A stretch of 64,000 nucleotides of DNA from Kosakonia cowanii JCM 10956 = DSM 18146 (GTDB taxonomy: Bacteria > Pseudomonadota > Gammaproteobacteria > Enterobacterales > Enterobacteriaceae): positions 372,001-436,000 of the forward strand of contig NZ_CP019445.1 of assembly GCF_001975225.1 (NCBI RefSeq), read 5' to 3'. Positions 21,318-34,300 of this stretch are shown in pieces (positions within the stretch are counted from its first letter, which is position 1; each line of letters begins with the position of its first letter). The notes beneath the pieces were generated by a model. It was not told where the DNA came from and did not search any database. It saw only the letters and a program-made list of their open reading frames with translations. A program made the translations under genes and the position numbers.

Positions 21318-22165
21318 TGTTGCTCTGCCTGTGCCTGATTCTGTTGTGCCTGATTTTGCTGCTGATCCGCTTGTTCCTGTACAGGGGCAGGCTTCCAGCC
21401 TACCGCCGCGCCTGAGTCATAGCGCAAATCCACGTAGCTTATCTCTTTGCCATCTGTCTGGGCCTGCTGCTGCAGCACCGGATAGAGTTCAACAAAGCGC
21501 GCCAGACGTTTCATCGTATCGCCACGGCCCAGGTTGAGCTTGATATCATTGCTCAGCGTCACCTGCCAGGAGCGCCGCGCGGTCATCGCCGCTTCTTTCA
21601 GCGTGAACTTATCCTTTGCCAGCACCTGTCCCATATCGCGGTAACCCTGCAGCACTTCGTTTTCGCTGCCTTCCGGGCCATACAGCATCGGCAATATCTG
21701 CTTGCTGGTGCGTTCTGCCGGTACGCTAAAGGCGTTGCCGTCCGCATCAACCATATGCTGGTCATTCCACCGCGCTATGGGCACATATTCAACCAGATGA
21801 ATCTTCAATTCGTCCGGCCACTGCTTTCTTACGCTCGCCTGCTTGATCCACGGCAGGCGCTCAATCTGGCTCTGAATGATATTGACGTCCTGGGACATAA
21901 AGGTCCCGGGTGCGCCAAGCGCCAGAATGGACTGGCGAATATCATCATTGCGCGTGTAGTGACGATCGCCGGTTAACACCAGCTTCGACAGCGGTAACCG
22001 CTGCGCGTCATCCATCCAGCCGAGCACAATCCAGCCACTCACCAACACGGTGCACAGTACCGTCAACAGGAACACAATGCCGGCAAGGCGCGTTCCATTG
22101 TTGCGGCGGGAGGTCGTTACCGCCTCCGCTTCGCGATTTCGCGTGTTCAGCGCAGCCTGAGACAT
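21314..22165 (-). CDS. ftsQ: Cell division protein FtsQ
   Basis: Bitopic inner-membrane divisome protein that binds FtsB/FtsL. The ATG at 22165 ([15 protein letters not shown]) gives 283 residues against 276 in E. coli; the difference is mainly in the Q-rich C-terminal tail ([20 protein letters not shown]), which looks like a short repeat expansion. A single membrane helix lies near residues 27-48, followed by the POTRA domain. The start comes one base after the ddlB stop. Confidence 0.97.
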   Translation of the reverse strand: MSQAALNTRNREAEAVTTSRRNNGTRLAGIVFLLTVLCTVLVSGWIVLGWMDDAQRLPLSKLVLTGDRHYTRNDDIRQSILALGAPGTFMSQDVNIIQSQIERLPWIKQASVRKQWPDELKIHLVEYVPIARWNDQHMVDADGNAFSVPAERTSKQILPMLYGPEGSENEVLQGYRDMGQVLAKDKFTLKEAAMTARRSWQVTLSNDIKLNLGRGDTMKRLARFVELYPVLQQQAQTDGKEISYVDLRYDSGAAVGWKPAPVQEQADQQQNQAQQNQAQAEQQ

Positions 22166-22166
22166 A

Positions 22167-23087
22167 TCACTCCGCCAGTTCCAGAATACGAACAACAAGC
22201 TGGGTAAAGCTCAGCCCCGCCTGACGCGCCGCCATCGGCACCAGGCTGTGGCTGGTCATACCCGGCGAGGTGTTCGCTTCCAGCAAGTAAAATTGACCAT
22301 CGCTGTCGAGCATGGCATCGATTCGCCCCCAGCCGCGGCAGCCTAAAACCTGCCACGCTTTGGCGATCAGCGCCTGTAAAGCCGCTTCCCGCTCTGCTTC
22401 CAGACCTGATGGACAGAAATACTTCGTCTCATCAGAGAGATACTTCGCCTCATAATCATAGAAGATTCCCGCCGGTTGAATGCGAATCGACGGTAAAATT
22501 TCATTTCCAAGCAACGCGACGGTAAATTCCGGGCCACTGAGCCATTTTTCGATCAGAACTTCATCATCGTGTTGAAAAGCAAGCGCTAAAGCCGCCTGCA
22601 GATCGCTACTTTCGTTGACCTTTGACATCCCGACGCTGGAGCCTTCACGGCTTGGCTTAACGATCAGGGGCAAGCCCAACGCTTCAATACTTTGAATATC
22701 AGATGCTTGCAGGCCTGATTCAAACTCACCGCGCGTCAGCGCAACCCACGGCGCAACCGGTAAACCCGCGCCCTGCCACAGCAGTTTGCTGCGCAGTTTA
22801 TCCATCGAAATCGCAGAGGCCATCACGCCGCTGCCGGTGTAGGGAACGCCGGTCAGCTCCAGCAGACCCTGCAGCGTGCCATCTTCACCGCCGCGGCCGT
22901 GCAGCGCGATAAACGCTTTACTGAAGCCCATCTCCTTCAGGCGGGTTACATCAACCTCGCGCGGATCGATGGCATGGGCGTCAACGCCGCCTTCACGCAG
23001 CCCGGCAAGCACAGCCGCGCCTGAATTAAGCGACACATCGCGCTCGGCGGAGGTGCCACCCAGCAGAACGGCAACTTTCTCAGCCAC
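22167..23087 (-). CDS. ddlB: D-alanine--D-alanine ligase B
   Basis: ATP-grasp ligase making D-Ala-D-Ala for the peptidoglycan precursor. The 306 residues start [44 protein letters not shown] and [12 protein letters not shown] are typical motifs. It overlaps the end of murC by eight bases. In relatives promoters for ftsQAZ lie inside this gene; I did not map them. Confidence 0.98.
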   Translation of the reverse strand: MAEKVAVLLGGTSAERDVSLNSGAAVLAGLREGGVDAHAIDPREVDVTRLKEMGFSKAFIALHGRGGEDGTLQGLLELTGVPYTGSGVMASAISMDKLRSKLLWQGAGLPVAPWVALTRGEFESGLQASDIQSIEALGLPLIVKPSREGSSVGMSKVNESSDLQAALALAFQHDDEVLIEKWLSGPEFTVALLGNEILPSIRIQPAGIFYDYEAKYLSDETKYFCPSGLEAEREAALQALIAKAWQVLGCRGWGRIDAMLDSDGQFYLLEANTSPGMTSHSLVPMAARQAGLSFTQLVVRILELAE

Positions 23088-24552
23088 GCTGCACCTCCTC
23101 GCTCTGCGGCACCAGTTTGCACTGCGCGAGGCTGCGGGCGATCTTGCCGATATTACCTGCGCCCTGAATCAGGATCAGATCGTTACCGGTCAGCACCGGG
23201 GCCAGCATCGCTGCTACCTGATCCGGATCGGAGACCAGGATCGGGTCGATCTTGCCGCGACCGCGGATCGTGCGGCACAGCGAACGGCTGTCAGCACCCG
23301 GGATCGCCGTTTCGCCCGCGGCGTAAACTTCCAGCATCAGCAGCTTATCCACCTGCGTCAGCACGTTGGCGAAATCGTCATAGAGATCGCGGGTACGCGT
23401 ATAGCGGTGCGGCTGGAAAATCATCACCAGATTTTTATCCGGCCAGCCGGCGCGCGCGGCTTTGATCGTCGCGTCCACTTCCGTTGGATGGTGGCCGTAA
23501 TCATCAACCAGCATCGCGCTGCCGCTGTTGCCATTCACCGCTTCCAGCGGAAACTCGCCGAGGAAATCAAAGCGGCGCCCGGTGCCCTGGAAGCTCTCCA
23601 GCGCGCGCAGAATCGCCTCGTCGTCAATCCCCTCTTCTGTCGCCACGGCCACCGCCGCTGCGGCATTAAGCGCATTGTGGCGACCCGGCGCATTGAGCGT
23701 TACGCGCAGCGCCGGTTTATCCTGGCGTACCAGCGTAAAGTGGCCCTGCGGACCCTGCTGGCGGTACTCTTCAACGCGCACATCGGCGTCGTCGCTAAAT
23801 CCATAGGTGGTAATTTGACGCCCGACGCGCGGCAGCAGCTCGCGGATCACCGGGTCATCAACACACATCACCGCACGGCCATAAAACGGCAGGTTGTGCA
23901 GGAAGTTGATAAAGGTCGTTTTCAAATTCTCGAAGTCGCCCTGGTACGTATCCATATGGTCGGCTTCGATATTGGTCACAATCGCCACCATCGGTTGCAG
24001 GTGCAGGAAGGAGGCGTCGCTCTCATCCGCTTCGGCAATCAGATAACGGCTATGGCCCAGGCGCGCATGCACCCCGGCCGCTTTTACCAGCCCGCCGTTA
24101 ACGAAGGTCGGATCCAGACCCGCTTCTGCGTAGATGCTGGAGACCATGGCGGTGGTGGTCGTTTTTCCGTGCGTCCCGGCGATAGCGATGCCGTGACGAA
24201 AACGCATTAATTCAGCCAGCATCTCCGCGCGGCGGATCACCGGGATACGCGCTTCCTGTGCGGCAACAATCTCTGGGTTATCGGCAGAGATGGCGCTGGA
24301 GACCACAACAACACTCGCATCGAGCACATTTTCCGGGCGATGGTTGAAGTAGATGGTGGCGCCAAGGGACGTCAGCTGCTGCGTCACCGGGTTTGGCGCT
24401 AAATCAGAACCGCTAATCTGGTAGCCTTCGTTGGCCAGCACTTCGGCAATACCGCCCATGCCAGCACCGCCGATGCCAACGAAGTGAATGTGCCGGACGC
24501 GACGCATCTCAGGCACGATTAAACGCAGTTTCGCAAGTTCTTGTGTATTCAT
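23080..24552 (-). CDS. murC: UDP-N-acetylmuramate--L-alanine ligase MurC
   Basis: First Mur ligase, adding L-Ala to UDP-MurNAc. The 490 residues contain the UDP-binding [14 protein letters not shown] and the ATP loop [11 protein letters not shown] near residue 124, plus [10 protein letters not shown] and QPHRYTRT. A 58-bp gap separates it from murG, one of the larger gaps in this cluster. Confidence 0.98.
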   Translation of the reverse strand: MNTQELAKLRLIVPEMRRVRHIHFVGIGGAGMGGIAEVLANEGYQISGSDLAPNPVTQQLTSLGATIYFNHRPENVLDASVVVVSSAISADNPEIVAAQEARIPVIRRAEMLAELMRFRHGIAIAGTHGKTTTTAMVSSIYAEAGLDPTFVNGGLVKAAGVHARLGHSRYLIAEADESDASFLHLQPMVAIVTNIEADHMDTYQGDFENLKTTFINFLHNLPFYGRAVMCVDDPVIRELLPRVGRQITTYGFSDDADVRVEEYRQQGPQGHFTLVRQDKPALRVTLNAPGRHNALNAAAAVAVATEEGIDDEAILRALESFQGTGRRFDFLGEFPLEAVNGNSGSAMLVDDYGHHPTEVDATIKAARAGWPDKNLVMIFQPHRYTRTRDLYDDFANVLTQVDKLLMLEVYAAGETAIPGADSRSLCRTIRGRGKIDPILVSDPDQVAAMLAPVLTGNDLILIQGAGNIGKIARSLAQCKLVPQSEEVQRG

Positions 24553-24610
24553 TTTCTAAACGCCATCAACTTCTAAAAATTGGCGCGACGCAAACAGGCG
24601 TCGCCACGAT

Positions 24611-25678
24611 TTACCCTTGAGCCGCAAGGCTCACTTCATGCGCCACCCGCTCGGTGGCGTCGGGGATAGCTGCCGCGCGTGCGCGTTCCGCCATCTCTCT
24701 TAATGCTTCACGATCCCAGCCCGCAAGCGTTGCTGCCACGGCATCAACGGTAAACTGCGGCTGTTCGAGGATCTTCGCCGCGCCCACTTTCTCCAGCGGC
24801 AGGGCATTCCAGTACTGCTGTCTGTCTTTGTGCTGAAACGGCACAAACAGCGCCGGCAGACCGGCAGCGGCGATTTCGCTCACCGTCAGCGCGCCGGAGC
24901 GGCAAACGACCACATCCGCCCACGCATAGGCTTTAGCCATATCGTCAATAAATTCAGTAACTTTATGCTGCGCCTGACCCGCAGTGGCATATGCCTGCTC
25001 GACATCCTGCTGCGCGCCTTTCCCGCTCTGATGCCAGATGGTGATCGCCGGGCCCAGTTTAGCCGCCACCTGCGGCATGGTCTGGTTCAGCACGCGCGCG
25101 CCCTGCGAGCCGCCAACCACCAGCACGCGAATGGGTCCTTCGCGGCCCGGCAGGCGCATCTGCGGCAGGGGCAGCGCCAGCACATCGACGCGCACCGGGT
25201 TCCCCACCACTTCCGCTTGCGGAAATGCGCCGGGAAACGCCTGCATCACTTTGGTGGCGATCTTCGCCAGCCACTTGTTGGTCAAACCGGCAATACCGTT
25301 CTGCTCATGCAGGACAACCGGAATACCGAGCGACCAGGCGGCAAGACCACCGGGGCCGGAAACATACCCGCCCATGCCCAGCACCACGTCCGGCTTGAAG
25401 CGCTTCATAATGTCGCGCGCCTGACGCCAGGCATTAAAGATACGCACCGGCGCGAGCAGCAACGCTTTCAACCCTTTGCCGCGCAGGCCAGAGATGCGGA
25501 TGAAGTCGATATCAATGCCATGCTTCGGCACCAGGTCAGCCTCCATACGATCGGCGGTTCCGAGCCAGCGTACTTGCCAGCCCTGATCCATCAAATGGTG
25601 CGCCACGGCGAGACCGGGGAAAACATGCCCGCCGGTTCCGCCTGCCATCACCATTAACCGCTTAGGTTGACCACTCAT
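24611..25678 (-). CDS. murG: UDP-N-acetylglucosamine transferase MurG
   Basis: Peripheral inner-membrane glycosyltransferase that converts lipid I to lipid II. The G-loops [10 protein letters not shown] and [11 protein letters not shown] and the nucleotide-binding [16 protein letters not shown] are present. The ATG at 25678 shares one base with the ftsW stop (TGATG) and gives 355 residues as in E. coli; a GTG three bases earlier is the alternative. Confidence 0.98.
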   Translation of the reverse strand: MSGQPKRLMVMAGGTGGHVFPGLAVAHHLMDQGWQVRWLGTADRMEADLVPKHGIDIDFIRISGLRGKGLKALLLAPVRIFNAWRQARDIMKRFKPDVVLGMGGYVSGPGGLAAWSLGIPVVLHEQNGIAGLTNKWLAKIATKVMQAFPGAFPQAEVVGNPVRVDVLALPLPQMRLPGREGPIRVLVVGGSQGARVLNQTMPQVAAKLGPAITIWHQSGKGAQQDVEQAYATAGQAQHKVTEFIDDMAKAYAWADVVVCRSGALTVSEIAAAGLPALFVPFQHKDRQQYWNALPLEKVGAAKILEQPQFTVDAVAATLAGWDREALREMAERARAAAIPDATERVAHEVSLAAQG

Positions 25679-26919
25679 CACACACCTCGTGTAAACGCCT
25701 GAGCTTTCTTCAGACGCGTTTCATAATCTATCCGTAGCAACAGCGTAATCGCCGTCGACATAATCAATAAACTGGAGCCGCCGTAACTGATCAGCGGCAG
25801 GGTTAAGCCTTTGGTCGGCAGCATACCGGCTGCCGCACCGACGTTAACCAGCGCCTGGAAGCTAAACCAGATACCTATGGAGCAGGCAAGGAAACCGGAG
25901 AAGCGGTGGTCAATCTCCAGCGCTTTTCTGCCAATGGACATGGCGCGGAAAGCGACGAAGAATACCATTAAAAGTGCGGCTACCACACCGATATAACCGA
26001 GTTCTTCGCCGATGATGGAGAAGATAAAGTCGGTATGCGCTTCCGGCAGATACTCCAGCTTCTGCACCGAGTTGCCGAGCCCCTGCCCCCACAGCTCGCC
26101 GCGGCCAAACGCCATCAGCGACTGGGTTAACTGATATCCGCTGCCAAACGGATCTTCCCACGGGTTCCAGAAGGAGGTTACGCGGCGAATACGATAGGGT
26201 TCAGCGAGGATCAGCAGCACCACTGCCGAGATACCCATGCCGATAATGGCGATGAACTGCCACAGCTTCGCACCCGCGAGGAACAGCATCGCCAGCGTAG
26301 TAATAAACAGCACCACCACCGTACCGAGATCAGGCTGCGCCAGCAGCAGGACCGCCAGCACGAGGATCACGCCCATCGGTTTTAAGAAGCCGCGCAGGTT
26401 ATTACGTACCTCGTCCACTTTGCGCACCAGGTAGTTCGCCAGGTAGCAGAAGAGCGACAGCTTGGTGAACTCCGCCGGCTGGAAGCGCATGATGCCAAGG
26501 TCAATCCAGCGCGATGCACCGTTGATTGAACTCCCCACCACCAGCACCACTAACAGCATAATGATCGCCGCGATCAGCATCACCGAGCTGTACTTCTGCC
26601 AGAACTCCATCGGCAGACGCAGCGTGATCATCGCCATACAGAACGACAGGAACAGATAAAGCCCATGGCGTTTGGCGAAGAAGAAGGGATCGTCCGTCAA
26701 ACGCTGACCGACCGGCATTGACGCCGAGGTCACCATAATGAAGCCGATCGCCGCCAGGCCGAGCGTCAACCACAGCAGCGTGCGGTCGTACATCACCAGG
26801 CTGTCGGTATCTTTCTGTCGCGAGCCCATGACCCAGCCTTTCAATGCCGCAAACAGCCACGCCAGGATCCCATAACCTGGCAGACGCGGCATTCTCGGGC
26901 GGGGAAGCGTTAAACGCAT
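25678..26919 (-). CDS. ftsW: Peptidoglycan glycosyltransferase FtsW
   Basis: SEDS-family polytopic enzyme that polymerises lipid II at the septum with FtsI. The 413 residues show about ten membrane segments and conserved SEDS stretches such as AEFTKLS and GEELGYIG plus the late [13 protein letters not shown]. It shares one base (TAATG) with murD. Confidence 0.98.
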   Translation of the reverse strand: MRLTLPRPRMPRLPGYGILAWLFAALKGWVMGSRQKDTDSLVMYDRTLLWLTLGLAAIGFIMVTSASMPVGQRLTDDPFFFAKRHGLYLFLSFCMAMITLRLPMEFWQKYSSVMLIAAIIMLLVVLVVGSSINGASRWIDLGIMRFQPAEFTKLSLFCYLANYLVRKVDEVRNNLRGFLKPMGVILVLAVLLLAQPDLGTVVVLFITTLAMLFLAGAKLWQFIAIIGMGISAVVLLILAEPYRIRRVTSFWNPWEDPFGSGYQLTQSLMAFGRGELWGQGLGNSVQKLEYLPEAHTDFIFSIIGEELGYIGVVAALLMVFFVAFRAMSIGRKALEIDHRFSGFLACSIGIWFSFQALVNVGAAAGMLPTKGLTLPLISYGGSSLLIMSTAITLLLRIDYETRLKKAQAFTRGV

Positions 26920-28235
26920 TAGCCTAACTCCTGCGCCAGACGGGTGAACTGGTCGCCCCGTTGTTCGAAATTCTTAAACTGATCGAGGCTGGCACAGGCC
27001 GGCGACAACAGCACCATATCGCCTGGCTGCACGCGCGCGGCAATTAAGCGCATCGCCTGATCCATAGTTTCAGTCTGCTCAGCCACTTCCGGGCGCAGCG
27101 CAGCCAGCTCAGCGCCATCGCGCCCGAAGCAGTAGAGGCGAATACGATCGCCGCCGAGATAGCGCTTCAGCGGCGAGAAGTCCGCCGATTTGCCGTCACC
27201 GCCGAGCAGCAGATGCAGCGTACCTTCCACCTGCAGGCCATTAAGCGCCGCTTCGGTGCTACCGACGTTGGTCGCTTTCGAGTCGTTGATCCAGCGCACG
27301 CCCTTATGCTCGTAAGCCAGTTGGAAGCGGTGCGCCAGCCCGCCAAAGGTAGTCAGCGCTTTCAGACTGCTGGCGCGCGGTAAACCGGCTGCATCCGCCA
27401 GCGCCAGCGCTGCCAGCGCGTTGGTGTAGTTGTGCTGGCCGCTCAGTTTCATCTCTTTGACGTTCAGTACCTTCTCACCTTTTACCCGCAGCCAGATTTC
27501 GCCCTGCTGGCGGTTGAGGTGATAGTCACCGACGTCGACACCAAAGCTGACGCAGCGCTCATCGGCACCGCGAACCGGCATGGTCAGGGCGTCATCGGCA
27601 TTGACCACGCACACTTTGGCGTTTTCATAGATACGCAGTTTGGCCGCGCGGTACTGTTGCAGGCCAAACGGATAGCGATCCATATGATCTTCAGTGACGT
27701 TAAGAATGGTTGCCGCCACGGCGTGCAGGCTGGAGGTGGTTTCCAGCTGGAAGCTGGAGAGCTCCAGCACATACAGCTCGCGCGCTTCGTCCAGCAGCAT
27801 CAGCGCTGGCAGGCCGATATTGCCGCCGACACCAACATTTTTACCGGCCGCTTCCGCCATCTCACCAACCAGTTTGGTGACGGTGCTTTTGCCGTTCGAA
27901 CCGGTAATGGCGATGATCGGTGCCTGCGCTTCGCGGCAGAAGAGCTCGATATCGCCGACAATCTCGACGCCCGCGTCCGCTGCCGCACTGAGCGACGGAT
28001 GCGCCAGCGCCATACCGGGGCTGGCGACAATCAGATCGGCGCTCTGCAACCAGTTATCGTTAAGACTACCAAGATGGCGCTCGACCGTTTCCGGCAGCTT
28101 ATCCAGCCCCGGCGGCGACGTGCGGGTATCCATCACCTTAGGCGTGACGCCGCGCGCGAGGAAAAAGTCCACGCAGGAAAGGCCCGTCAGGCCTAAACCG
28201 ATAATGACGACTTTTTTACCCTGGTAATCTGCCAT
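26919..28235 (-). CDS. murD: UDP-N-acetylmuramoylalanine--D-glutamate ligase MurD
   Basis: Second Mur ligase, adding D-Glu. The 438 residues contain the ATP loop [11 protein letters not shown] near residue 112, [10 protein letters not shown] and [11 protein letters not shown]. The ATG comes two bases after the mraY stop. Confidence 0.98.
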   Translation of the reverse strand: MADYQGKKVVIIGLGLTGLSCVDFFLARGVTPKVMDTRTSPPGLDKLPETVERHLGSLNDNWLQSADLIVASPGMALAHPSLSAAADAGVEIVGDIELFCREAQAPIIAITGSNGKSTVTKLVGEMAEAAGKNVGVGGNIGLPALMLLDEARELYVLELSSFQLETTSSLHAVAATILNVTEDHMDRYPFGLQQYRAAKLRIYENAKVCVVNADDALTMPVRGADERCVSFGVDVGDYHLNRQQGEIWLRVKGEKVLNVKEMKLSGQHNYTNALAALALADAAGLPRASSLKALTTFGGLAHRFQLAYEHKGVRWINDSKATNVGSTEAALNGLQVEGTLHLLLGGDGKSADFSPLKRYLGGDRIRLYCFGRDGAELAALRPEVAEQTETMDQAMRLIAARVQPGDMVLLSPACASLDQFKNFEQRGDQFTRLAQELG

Positions 28236-28237
28236 GA

Positions 28238-29320
28238 TTAACGTACCTTCAGCGTTGCCAGGCCAATCAGCACCAGCATCAGCGAAATAATCCAGAAGCG
28301 CACAATCACGCGCGGCTCCGGCCAGCCCTTCAATTCATAGTGGTGGTGAATCGGTGCCATACGGAAAATGCGCTGGCCGCGCAGTTTGAACGAGCCAACC
28401 TGCAAAATCACCGACAGCGTTTCCACCACAAAGACACCGCCCATGATCACCAGCAGGAACTCCTGGCGCAGCAGCACGGCGATAATGCCGAGCGCGCCGC
28501 CGAGCGCCAGCGATCCGACATCGCCCATAAAGACCTGCGCCGGATAGGTGTTAAACCACAGGAAACCGAGCCCGGCACCGACAATCGCCGTACAGACGAT
28601 CACCAGCTCACCCGCGTGACGCAGGTAAGGGATGTGCAGATAGTTGGCGAAGTTCATGTTACCGGTCGCCCACGCCACCAGCGCAAAGCCGCCTGCGACA
28701 AAGACGGTCGGCATAATCGCCAGGCCATCGAGGCCATCGGTCAGGTTGACGGCGTTACCGGTGCCGACAATCACAAAATAAGCGAGCAGCACGTAGAACA
28801 GACCGAGCTGCGGCATCACATCTTTAAAGAACGGCACCACCAGTTCGGTGGCGGGGGTATCTTTTCCGGCAAGGTAGAGCGCAAACGCGACGCCCAGCGC
28901 AATCACCGACATCCAGAAGTACTTCCAGCGGGCGATAAGCCCCTTGGTATCTTTGCGCACCACTTTGCGGTAATCATCGACAAAGCCAATGATGCCGTAG
29001 CCCACCAGCACCACCAGTACGCACCAGACGTACGGGTTGGAGGGGTAAGCCCACAGCAACACGGAGACGACAATCGCGGTGAGGATCATGATCCCGCCCA
29101 TCGTCGGCGTACCGCGTTTACTGAAGTGCGATTCCGGGCCGTCGTTACGCACAACCTGGCCAAAAGAGAGTTTCTGCAAGCGGGCGATCATGCGCGGCCC
29201 CATCCACAGTGAGATGAAGAGCGCGGTCAGCAGGCTGACAATGGCGCGAAACGTCAGATAGGAAAAGACGTTAAAGCCGGAATAATATTTGACCAAATGC
29301 TCGGCCAGCCAAACTAACAT
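28238..29320 (-). CDS. mraY: Phospho-N-acetylmuramoyl-pentapeptide transferase MraY
   Basis: Integral membrane enzyme that makes lipid I from UDP-MurNAc-pentapeptide and undecaprenyl phosphate. The 360 residues have about ten hydrophobic helices, the aspartate motifs FVDDYRK and [10 protein letters not shown], and the histidine motif [12 protein letters not shown]. It overlaps murF by seven bases. Confidence 0.98.
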   Translation of the reverse strand: MLVWLAEHLVKYYSGFNVFSYLTFRAIVSLLTALFISLWMGPRMIARLQKLSFGQVVRNDGPESHFSKRGTPTMGGIMILTAIVVSVLLWAYPSNPYVWCVLVVLVGYGIIGFVDDYRKVVRKDTKGLIARWKYFWMSVIALGVAFALYLAGKDTPATELVVPFFKDVMPQLGLFYVLLAYFVIVGTGNAVNLTDGLDGLAIMPTVFVAGGFALVAWATGNMNFANYLHIPYLRHAGELVIVCTAIVGAGLGFLWFNTYPAQVFMGDVGSLALGGALGIIAVLLRQEFLLVIMGGVFVVETLSVILQVGSFKLRGQRIFRMAPIHHHYELKGWPEPRVIVRFWIISLMLVLIGLATLKVR

Positions 29321-30672
29321 GTCCCGTTCTCCTGTAAGTCGCGTACCACCTCTTCCATGGCGGAGCTACGTGAACCTTTCACTAAAATGGTAATCATTGG
29401 GTGCTCGGCAATCAGCGCTGTTAAACGCGCCGTGGCCGCAGCTTTATCGTTGAAATGCTCGCCAACGCCGCTGGCGTCGCTGAGCGCTTTACTTAATGTG
29501 CCGACGCTCAGCACTTTGTCGATACCAACGGCTTTCGCCGCTTCGCCGACCTGAACGTGGCAGGCTTCGCTCTCGTCGCCCAGCTCCGCCATATCGCCCA
29601 CCACCATCACGCGGTAGCCGGGCATCTCTGCCAGCACGTGCGCAGCGGCGGTCATCGACCCGACGTTAGCGTTATAGGTATCGTCCAGCAGCAGCTGGTT
29701 TTCACCAAGGCGCACCGGGAAGAGACGGCCCGGCACTGCTTTCAGCTTCGCCAGGCCCTGTTTTACCGCATCGAGAGATGCGCCCACCGCCATTGCCAGC
29801 GCGGTCGCTGCCAGCGCGTTAGCAATGTTGTGACGTCCCGGCAGGGGTAAAGTCACCTCGGCATTGCCGGTCGGCGTTTGCAGCGTGAACTCGGTGCCGT
29901 GGGAGGTGATATGCACATTGGTGGCGGTAAAATCGCTGTTCGCCGCGTTAGGCGAGAAGCGCCACACTTTGCGATCGCCGATAATGCTCTGCCAGTTCAG
30001 CCAGTCATTGTTATCGCCATTGAGGATGGCGATGCCGTTGGCCGGCAGGCCGGTGTAGATTTCACCTTTCGCCTTCGCCACGCCCGCCAGCGATCCGAAC
30101 CCTTCCAGATGCGCAGCAGCCAGGTTGTTGACCAGCGCCGCTTCCGGGCGGGTCAGGCTGACGGTCCAGGCGATTTCGCCCTGGTGGTTAGCCCCCAGCT
30201 CAATCACCGCGTACTGGTGCTCTTTGGTCAGGCGCAGCAGGGTCATCGGCACACCGATGTCATTGTTCAGGTTGCCCGCGGTGTAGAGCGTGTTGCCGCA
30301 CTCGCCAAGAATGGCGGCGGTCATCTCTTTCACCGAGGTTTTACCGGAGGAGCCGGTCAGCGCAACGACGCGCGTCGGCACCTGCTGACGCACCCATGCC
30401 GCCAGTTCGCCAAAGGCCTGGCGGGTATCACTCACCACCAGTTGCGGCAGATCGGTATCCAGCTTGCGGCTCACCAGCAGCGCGCCCGCGCCGCCCGCTT
30501 TGGCTTGATCGGCAAAGTCGTGGGCGTCAAAACGTTCGCCTTTCAGCGCCACAAACAGGCAGCCAGGCGTCAGTTTGCGGGTATCGCTGGTCACGGCGTC
30601 AATTGTGACGTCCTGACCTAAAAGTTCACCGTGCAGCGTGCCGGCAAGCTGGCTGAGCGTTACGCTAATCAT
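29314..30672 (-). CDS. murF: UDP-MurNAc-tripeptide--D-alanyl-D-alanine ligase MurF
   Basis: Fourth Mur ligase, attaching D-Ala-D-Ala. The 452 residues contain the ATP loop [11 protein letters not shown] near residue 107, [11 protein letters not shown] and [10 protein letters not shown]. It overlaps murE by four bases (ATGA). Confidence 0.98.
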   Translation of the reverse strand: MISVTLSQLAGTLHGELLGQDVTIDAVTSDTRKLTPGCLFVALKGERFDAHDFADQAKAGGAGALLVSRKLDTDLPQLVVSDTRQAFGELAAWVRQQVPTRVVALTGSSGKTSVKEMTAAILGECGNTLYTAGNLNNDIGVPMTLLRLTKEHQYAVIELGANHQGEIAWTVSLTRPEAALVNNLAAAHLEGFGSLAGVAKAKGEIYTGLPANGIAILNGDNNDWLNWQSIIGDRKVWRFSPNAANSDFTATNVHITSHGTEFTLQTPTGNAEVTLPLPGRHNIANALAATALAMAVGASLDAVKQGLAKLKAVPGRLFPVRLGENQLLLDDTYNANVGSMTAAAHVLAEMPGYRVMVVGDMAELGDESEACHVQVGEAAKAVGIDKVLSVGTLSKALSDASGVGEHFNDKAAATARLTALIAEHPMITILVKGSRSSAMEEVVRDLQENGTC

Positions 30673-32156
30673 GCTACTACCCCCAGCAGACGCGCGGCGG
30701 TGACACGGTCTGAGTAATCGAGACGGTGGGTGCCGACAATCTGATAATCTTCATGGCCTTTACCTGCCAGCAGCACCACATCGTTCTCTTTGGCCTGCAT
30801 AATGGCGTTGGTCACCGCTTCGGCGCGGCCCTCCACCACATGCGCGCGTCCGGCGTCGAGCATACCGGCGAGAATGTCATTAATGATGGCGCGTGGCTCT
30901 TCGGTGCGCGGGTTGTCATCGGTGACGACCGGCACATCGGCAAACTCTTCGGCAATCGCGCCCATCAGCGGACGTTTGCCCTTGTCACGATCGCCGCCGC
31001 AGCCAAAGACGCACCACAGTTTTCCTGTGCAGTGCAGCCGTGCGGCCTGCAGCGCTTTTTCCAGCGCATCCGGCGTGTGGGCATAATCCACCACCACCGT
31101 CGGTTTGCCCGGCGCGCTAAACACTTCCATTCGTCCGCAAACGGGTTGCAGGCGGGGAGCGGTTTTCAGCAGATCACTTAGGGGATAGCCGAGCGCCAGC
31201 AGGGTTGCCAGCGCCAGCAGCAAGTTGCTGACGTTAAACGCGCCCATCAGGCGGCTTTCGATTTCGCCTTCGCCCCAGCTGGAGTCGAAGCGAATGGTCG
31301 CCCCGCTGTCGTGGTAATCGACGCTCAGGGTTTTCAGCCAGCGTCCGTGGCAGTCCGGGTTGATATGACCTTCCATTGACACGGCAACTGCATCCGGCAG
31401 GTTTGCCAGCCAGCGGCGGCCCACTTCGTCATCGGCGTTGATGATCGCCTGACCATAGTGGTGCGAGGAGAAGAGCAGCCATTTGGCAGCTTCGTAATGG
31501 GTCATATCGCCATGATAATCGAGGTGATCGCGGCTTAAATTGGTGAACACCGAGGCGGCGAATTTCAGTGCCGCCACGCGATGCTGAACTAAACCGTGGG
31601 AGGAGACCTCCATCGCGGCAAGGGTAGCGCCCTGCTCCGCGAGACCGGCAATCACATGCTGGACATCGACCGCAGAACCGGTGGTGTTTTCCGTCGGCAC
31701 CACTTTACCAAGCAGGCCGTTGCCGACCGTGCCCATCACCGCGCTGGTTTCGCCGAGCAGCTGGCTCCACTGCGCGAGCAACTGCGTGGTGGTGGTTTTA
31801 CCGTTAGTACCGGTGACGCCAATCAGGCGCAGCTGGTCTGACGGCTCGCCGTAGAAGCGGCCCGCCAGCGCAGAGAGGCGCTCATTCAGCTGGCTTAAGT
31901 AAACCACCGGCACACCGTGCATTTCACGAATTTCACCGTCATTTGCCTCGTCTTTCGCTTCAGCAATAATGGCAGCAACACCTTGCGCAATCGCCTGCGG
32001 GATATAACGACGCCCGTCCGCCTGATGACCGACCACCGCCACGAAGAGATCGCCCGAGGCAGCCACACGGCTGTCGAGTGTCATCTCTCGTAGTGCTCGC
32101 GCAGGTAGCATCGGTACCCACGGAGCGAGAAGGTCGCGCAAATTACGATCTGCCAC
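30669..32156 (-). CDS. murE: UDP-MurNAc-L-alanyl-D-glutamate--meso-diaminopimelate ligase MurE
   Basis: Third Mur ligase. The ATP loop [11 protein letters not shown] lies near residue 115. The motif DNPRTEEPR near residue 415 is the signature for meso-diaminopimelate rather than lysine, as expected in a Gram-negative. The 495 residues equal the E. coli length. It overlaps the end of ftsI by 14 bases. Confidence 0.98.
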   Translation of the reverse strand: MADRNLRDLLAPWVPMLPARALREMTLDSRVAASGDLFVAVVGHQADGRRYIPQAIAQGVAAIIAEAKDEANDGEIREMHGVPVVYLSQLNERLSALAGRFYGEPSDQLRLIGVTGTNGKTTTTQLLAQWSQLLGETSAVMGTVGNGLLGKVVPTENTTGSAVDVQHVIAGLAEQGATLAAMEVSSHGLVQHRVAALKFAASVFTNLSRDHLDYHGDMTHYEAAKWLLFSSHHYGQAIINADDEVGRRWLANLPDAVAVSMEGHINPDCHGRWLKTLSVDYHDSGATIRFDSSWGEGEIESRLMGAFNVSNLLLALATLLALGYPLSDLLKTAPRLQPVCGRMEVFSAPGKPTVVVDYAHTPDALEKALQAARLHCTGKLWCVFGCGGDRDKGKRPLMGAIAEEFADVPVVTDDNPRTEEPRAIINDILAGMLDAGRAHVVEGRAEAVTNAIMQAKENDVVLLAGKGHEDYQIVGTHRLDYSDRVTAARLLGVVA

Positions 32157-33909
32157 CTGATCCCTCGCCTTGATTAATTACAAACTCACTTTTTTCGCCC
32201 GTGGTCAGCGCATCCGGCTCGATGTTCATGGTGCGCAGTACGCCGCCCATGATGGCACCAAAGACCGGCGCAGAGACCGCGCCACCGTAGTATTTGCCCG
32301 CTTGCGGATCGTTAATGACCACCACCAGCGCAAAGCGCGGCCGGCTGGCAGGCGCGACGCCCGCAGTGTATGCAATGTATTTGTTGATGTAGCGCCCATC
32401 CGGCCCGACTTTTTTCGCGGTACCGGTTTTGATCGCGATGCGATAGCCCTTAATGGCCGCTTTTACCCCGCCGCCGCCCGGCAGCGCCACACTCTCCATC
32501 ATGTGCACCACGGTGCGGACAATGGATTCGTTGAAGACGCGCTCACCCGGTACGGGCGGATCGACTTTGGTAATCGACAGCGGGCGATAGATGCCGTAGC
32601 TGCCAATGGTTGCGTAGACTCGCGCTAACTGTAACGGCGTTACCATTAGCCCGTAGCCGAAAGAGAAGGTGGCCCTCTCTATGTCAGACCACCGTTGTTT
32701 TTGAGGAAATAAGCCACTGCGTTCCCCGACCATCCCCAAATTGGTCGTTTTTCCCAGTCCAAAACGTGAGTAAGTATCTACTAACGCTGAGGAGGGCATC
32801 GCTAATGCCAGCTTGGATACGCCAACGTTACTCGACTTCTGCAGCACCCCGGTAAGGGTCAATTCGCTATAGCGCGCCACGTCTTTGATTTCGTGACCGT
32901 TAATTCGGTAAGGCACGGTGTTAAGCACCGTATTCGGGTTAACCACGCCGCGTTGCAGCGCGGTCATTACCACCATGGGTTTCACCGTCGAACCGGGTTC
33001 GAAAACGTCGGTGATAGCGCGGTTACGCATCGCGTCTTTGGCGGTGCCGGAGAAGTTGTTCGGGTTATAGGAGGGGCTGTTGGCCATCGCCAGCACTTCA
33101 CCGGTGTTGACATCCACCAGCACGGCGCTGCCGGATTCGGCTTTGTTAAACGCCACGGCGTTGTTCAGTTCGCGGTAAACCAGCGCCTGCAAACGTTCGT
33201 CAATGCTCAGCGCGAGGTTGTGCGCCGCCTGGCTGTCGGTCGAGGAGATATCCTCAATTACGCGACCATAGCGATCTTTACGCACGATGCGCTCGCCCGG
33301 CTGGCCGGTAAGCCACTTATCAAAGCTCTTTTCGACCCCTTCAATCCCCTGGCTGTCGACGTTAGTAAAGCCGATCAGGTGAGCGGTCACTTCCCCGGAC
33401 GGGTAGTAGCGGCGCGACTCTTCACGCAGATGAATGCCGGGAAGCTTGAGTTTTTTGATGTAGTCCCCCAAATCCGGATTGACCTGGCGGGCAAGGTAGA
33501 TGAAGCGCATCTTCGGGTTAGCGTTGATGCGCGAGGCGAGCTGGTCGAGCGGCATGTTGAGCGCATCTGAGAGCGCTTTCCAGCGGTTATCCAGCGTTAC
33601 GCCACCTGCGTCATGCAGCTCTTTCGGATCGGCCCAGATCGCTTTTACCGGCACGCTAACCGCCAGCGGACGTCCGGAGCGGTCGGTGATCATCCCGCGC
33701 GAGGTCGCCACTTCCTGCACGCGCAGCGAGCGCATGTCGCCCTGGCGCACCAGCATATCGGGGTTGATGATTTGCAGATACGCGACGCGGCCAATCAGGA
33801 AGCCGAGCGCCAATAAAATACAGCCGCAAAGCAACGCAAAACGCCAACTTATAAAGTTGGCCTGCTCTTCCTGGCGTTTCGCTTTCACCATCTTCGCCGC
33901 GGCTTTCAT
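32143..33909 (-). CDS. ftsI: Peptidoglycan D,D-transpeptidase FtsI (PBP3)
   Basis: Septal class B penicillin-binding protein. The ATG at 33909 ([15 protein letters not shown]) gives 588 residues as in E. coli; a longer frame reaching 34044 would run through ftsL and is rejected. A single N-terminal membrane helix is followed by the pedestal domain and the transpeptidase motifs: STVK with the nucleophile near Ser307, SSN near 359 and KTGT near 494. The SSN-region sequence [14 protein letters not shown] matches wild type. Confidence 0.98.
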   Translation of the reverse strand: MKAAAKMVKAKRQEEQANFISWRFALLCGCILLALGFLIGRVAYLQIINPDMLVRQGDMRSLRVQEVATSRGMITDRSGRPLAVSVPVKAIWADPKELHDAGGVTLDNRWKALSDALNMPLDQLASRINANPKMRFIYLARQVNPDLGDYIKKLKLPGIHLREESRRYYPSGEVTAHLIGFTNVDSQGIEGVEKSFDKWLTGQPGERIVRKDRYGRVIEDISSTDSQAAHNLALSIDERLQALVYRELNNAVAFNKAESGSAVLVDVNTGEVLAMANSPSYNPNNFSGTAKDAMRNRAITDVFEPGSTVKPMVVMTALQRGVVNPNTVLNTVPYRINGHEIKDVARYSELTLTGVLQKSSNVGVSKLALAMPSSALVDTYSRFGLGKTTNLGMVGERSGLFPQKQRWSDIERATFSFGYGLMVTPLQLARVYATIGSYGIYRPLSITKVDPPVPGERVFNESIVRTVVHMMESVALPGGGGVKAAIKGYRIAIKTGTAKKVGPDGRYINKYIAYTAGVAPASRPRFALVVVINDPQAGKYYGGAVSAPVFGAIMGGVLRTMNIEPDALTTGEKSEFVINQGEGSGGRS

Positions 33910-33934
33910 GCGCTGGGTTGTTCCTTTTTCATCG

Positions 33935-34300
33935 CTATTTCTGCACCACAATATTTTCCTGTGAAGGATCGACGTGCTGCATCTGCAGCTTCTCGGTAGC
34001 AATCCGTTCGACCCGGCTATGATCGCCGAGGGCGTTCTCTTCAAGAATCAGGTTGCGCCATTCGATATCCAGCGCGTCGCGCTCAATCACCAGTTGTTCA
34101 CGCTGTGCGGTTAACAAACGGGTATGGTGCGCAGTGGTGACGACCGTGATGGCCGTCATGATGATGCAAATGAACAGGCAGAGTGGCAGTTTCCCGAACC
34201 GCAAAAGATCGTCGCCGATCACGCCAGGCAAGGCATGGCGCTCGCTGCTTCCTAACGATCCCTTAACTTTGCTGAGGGTCTCTGTCACTCTGCCGATCAT
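33935..34300 (-). CDS. ftsL: Cell division protein FtsL
   Basis: Bitopic divisome protein of 121 residues that forms the FtsQLB complex through a periplasmic coiled coil. One membrane helix spans about residues 38-57 and is followed by a heptad-rich segment (residues 60-100). The last third is almost identical to E. coli. It overlaps rsmH by four bases and is followed by a 25-bp spacer before ftsI. Confidence 0.98.
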   Translation of the reverse strand: MIGRVTETLSKVKGSLGSSERHALPGVIGDDLLRFGKLPLCLFICIIMTAITVVTTAHHTRLLTAQREQLVIERDALDIEWRNLILEENALGDHSRVERIATEKLQMQHVDPSQENIVVQK

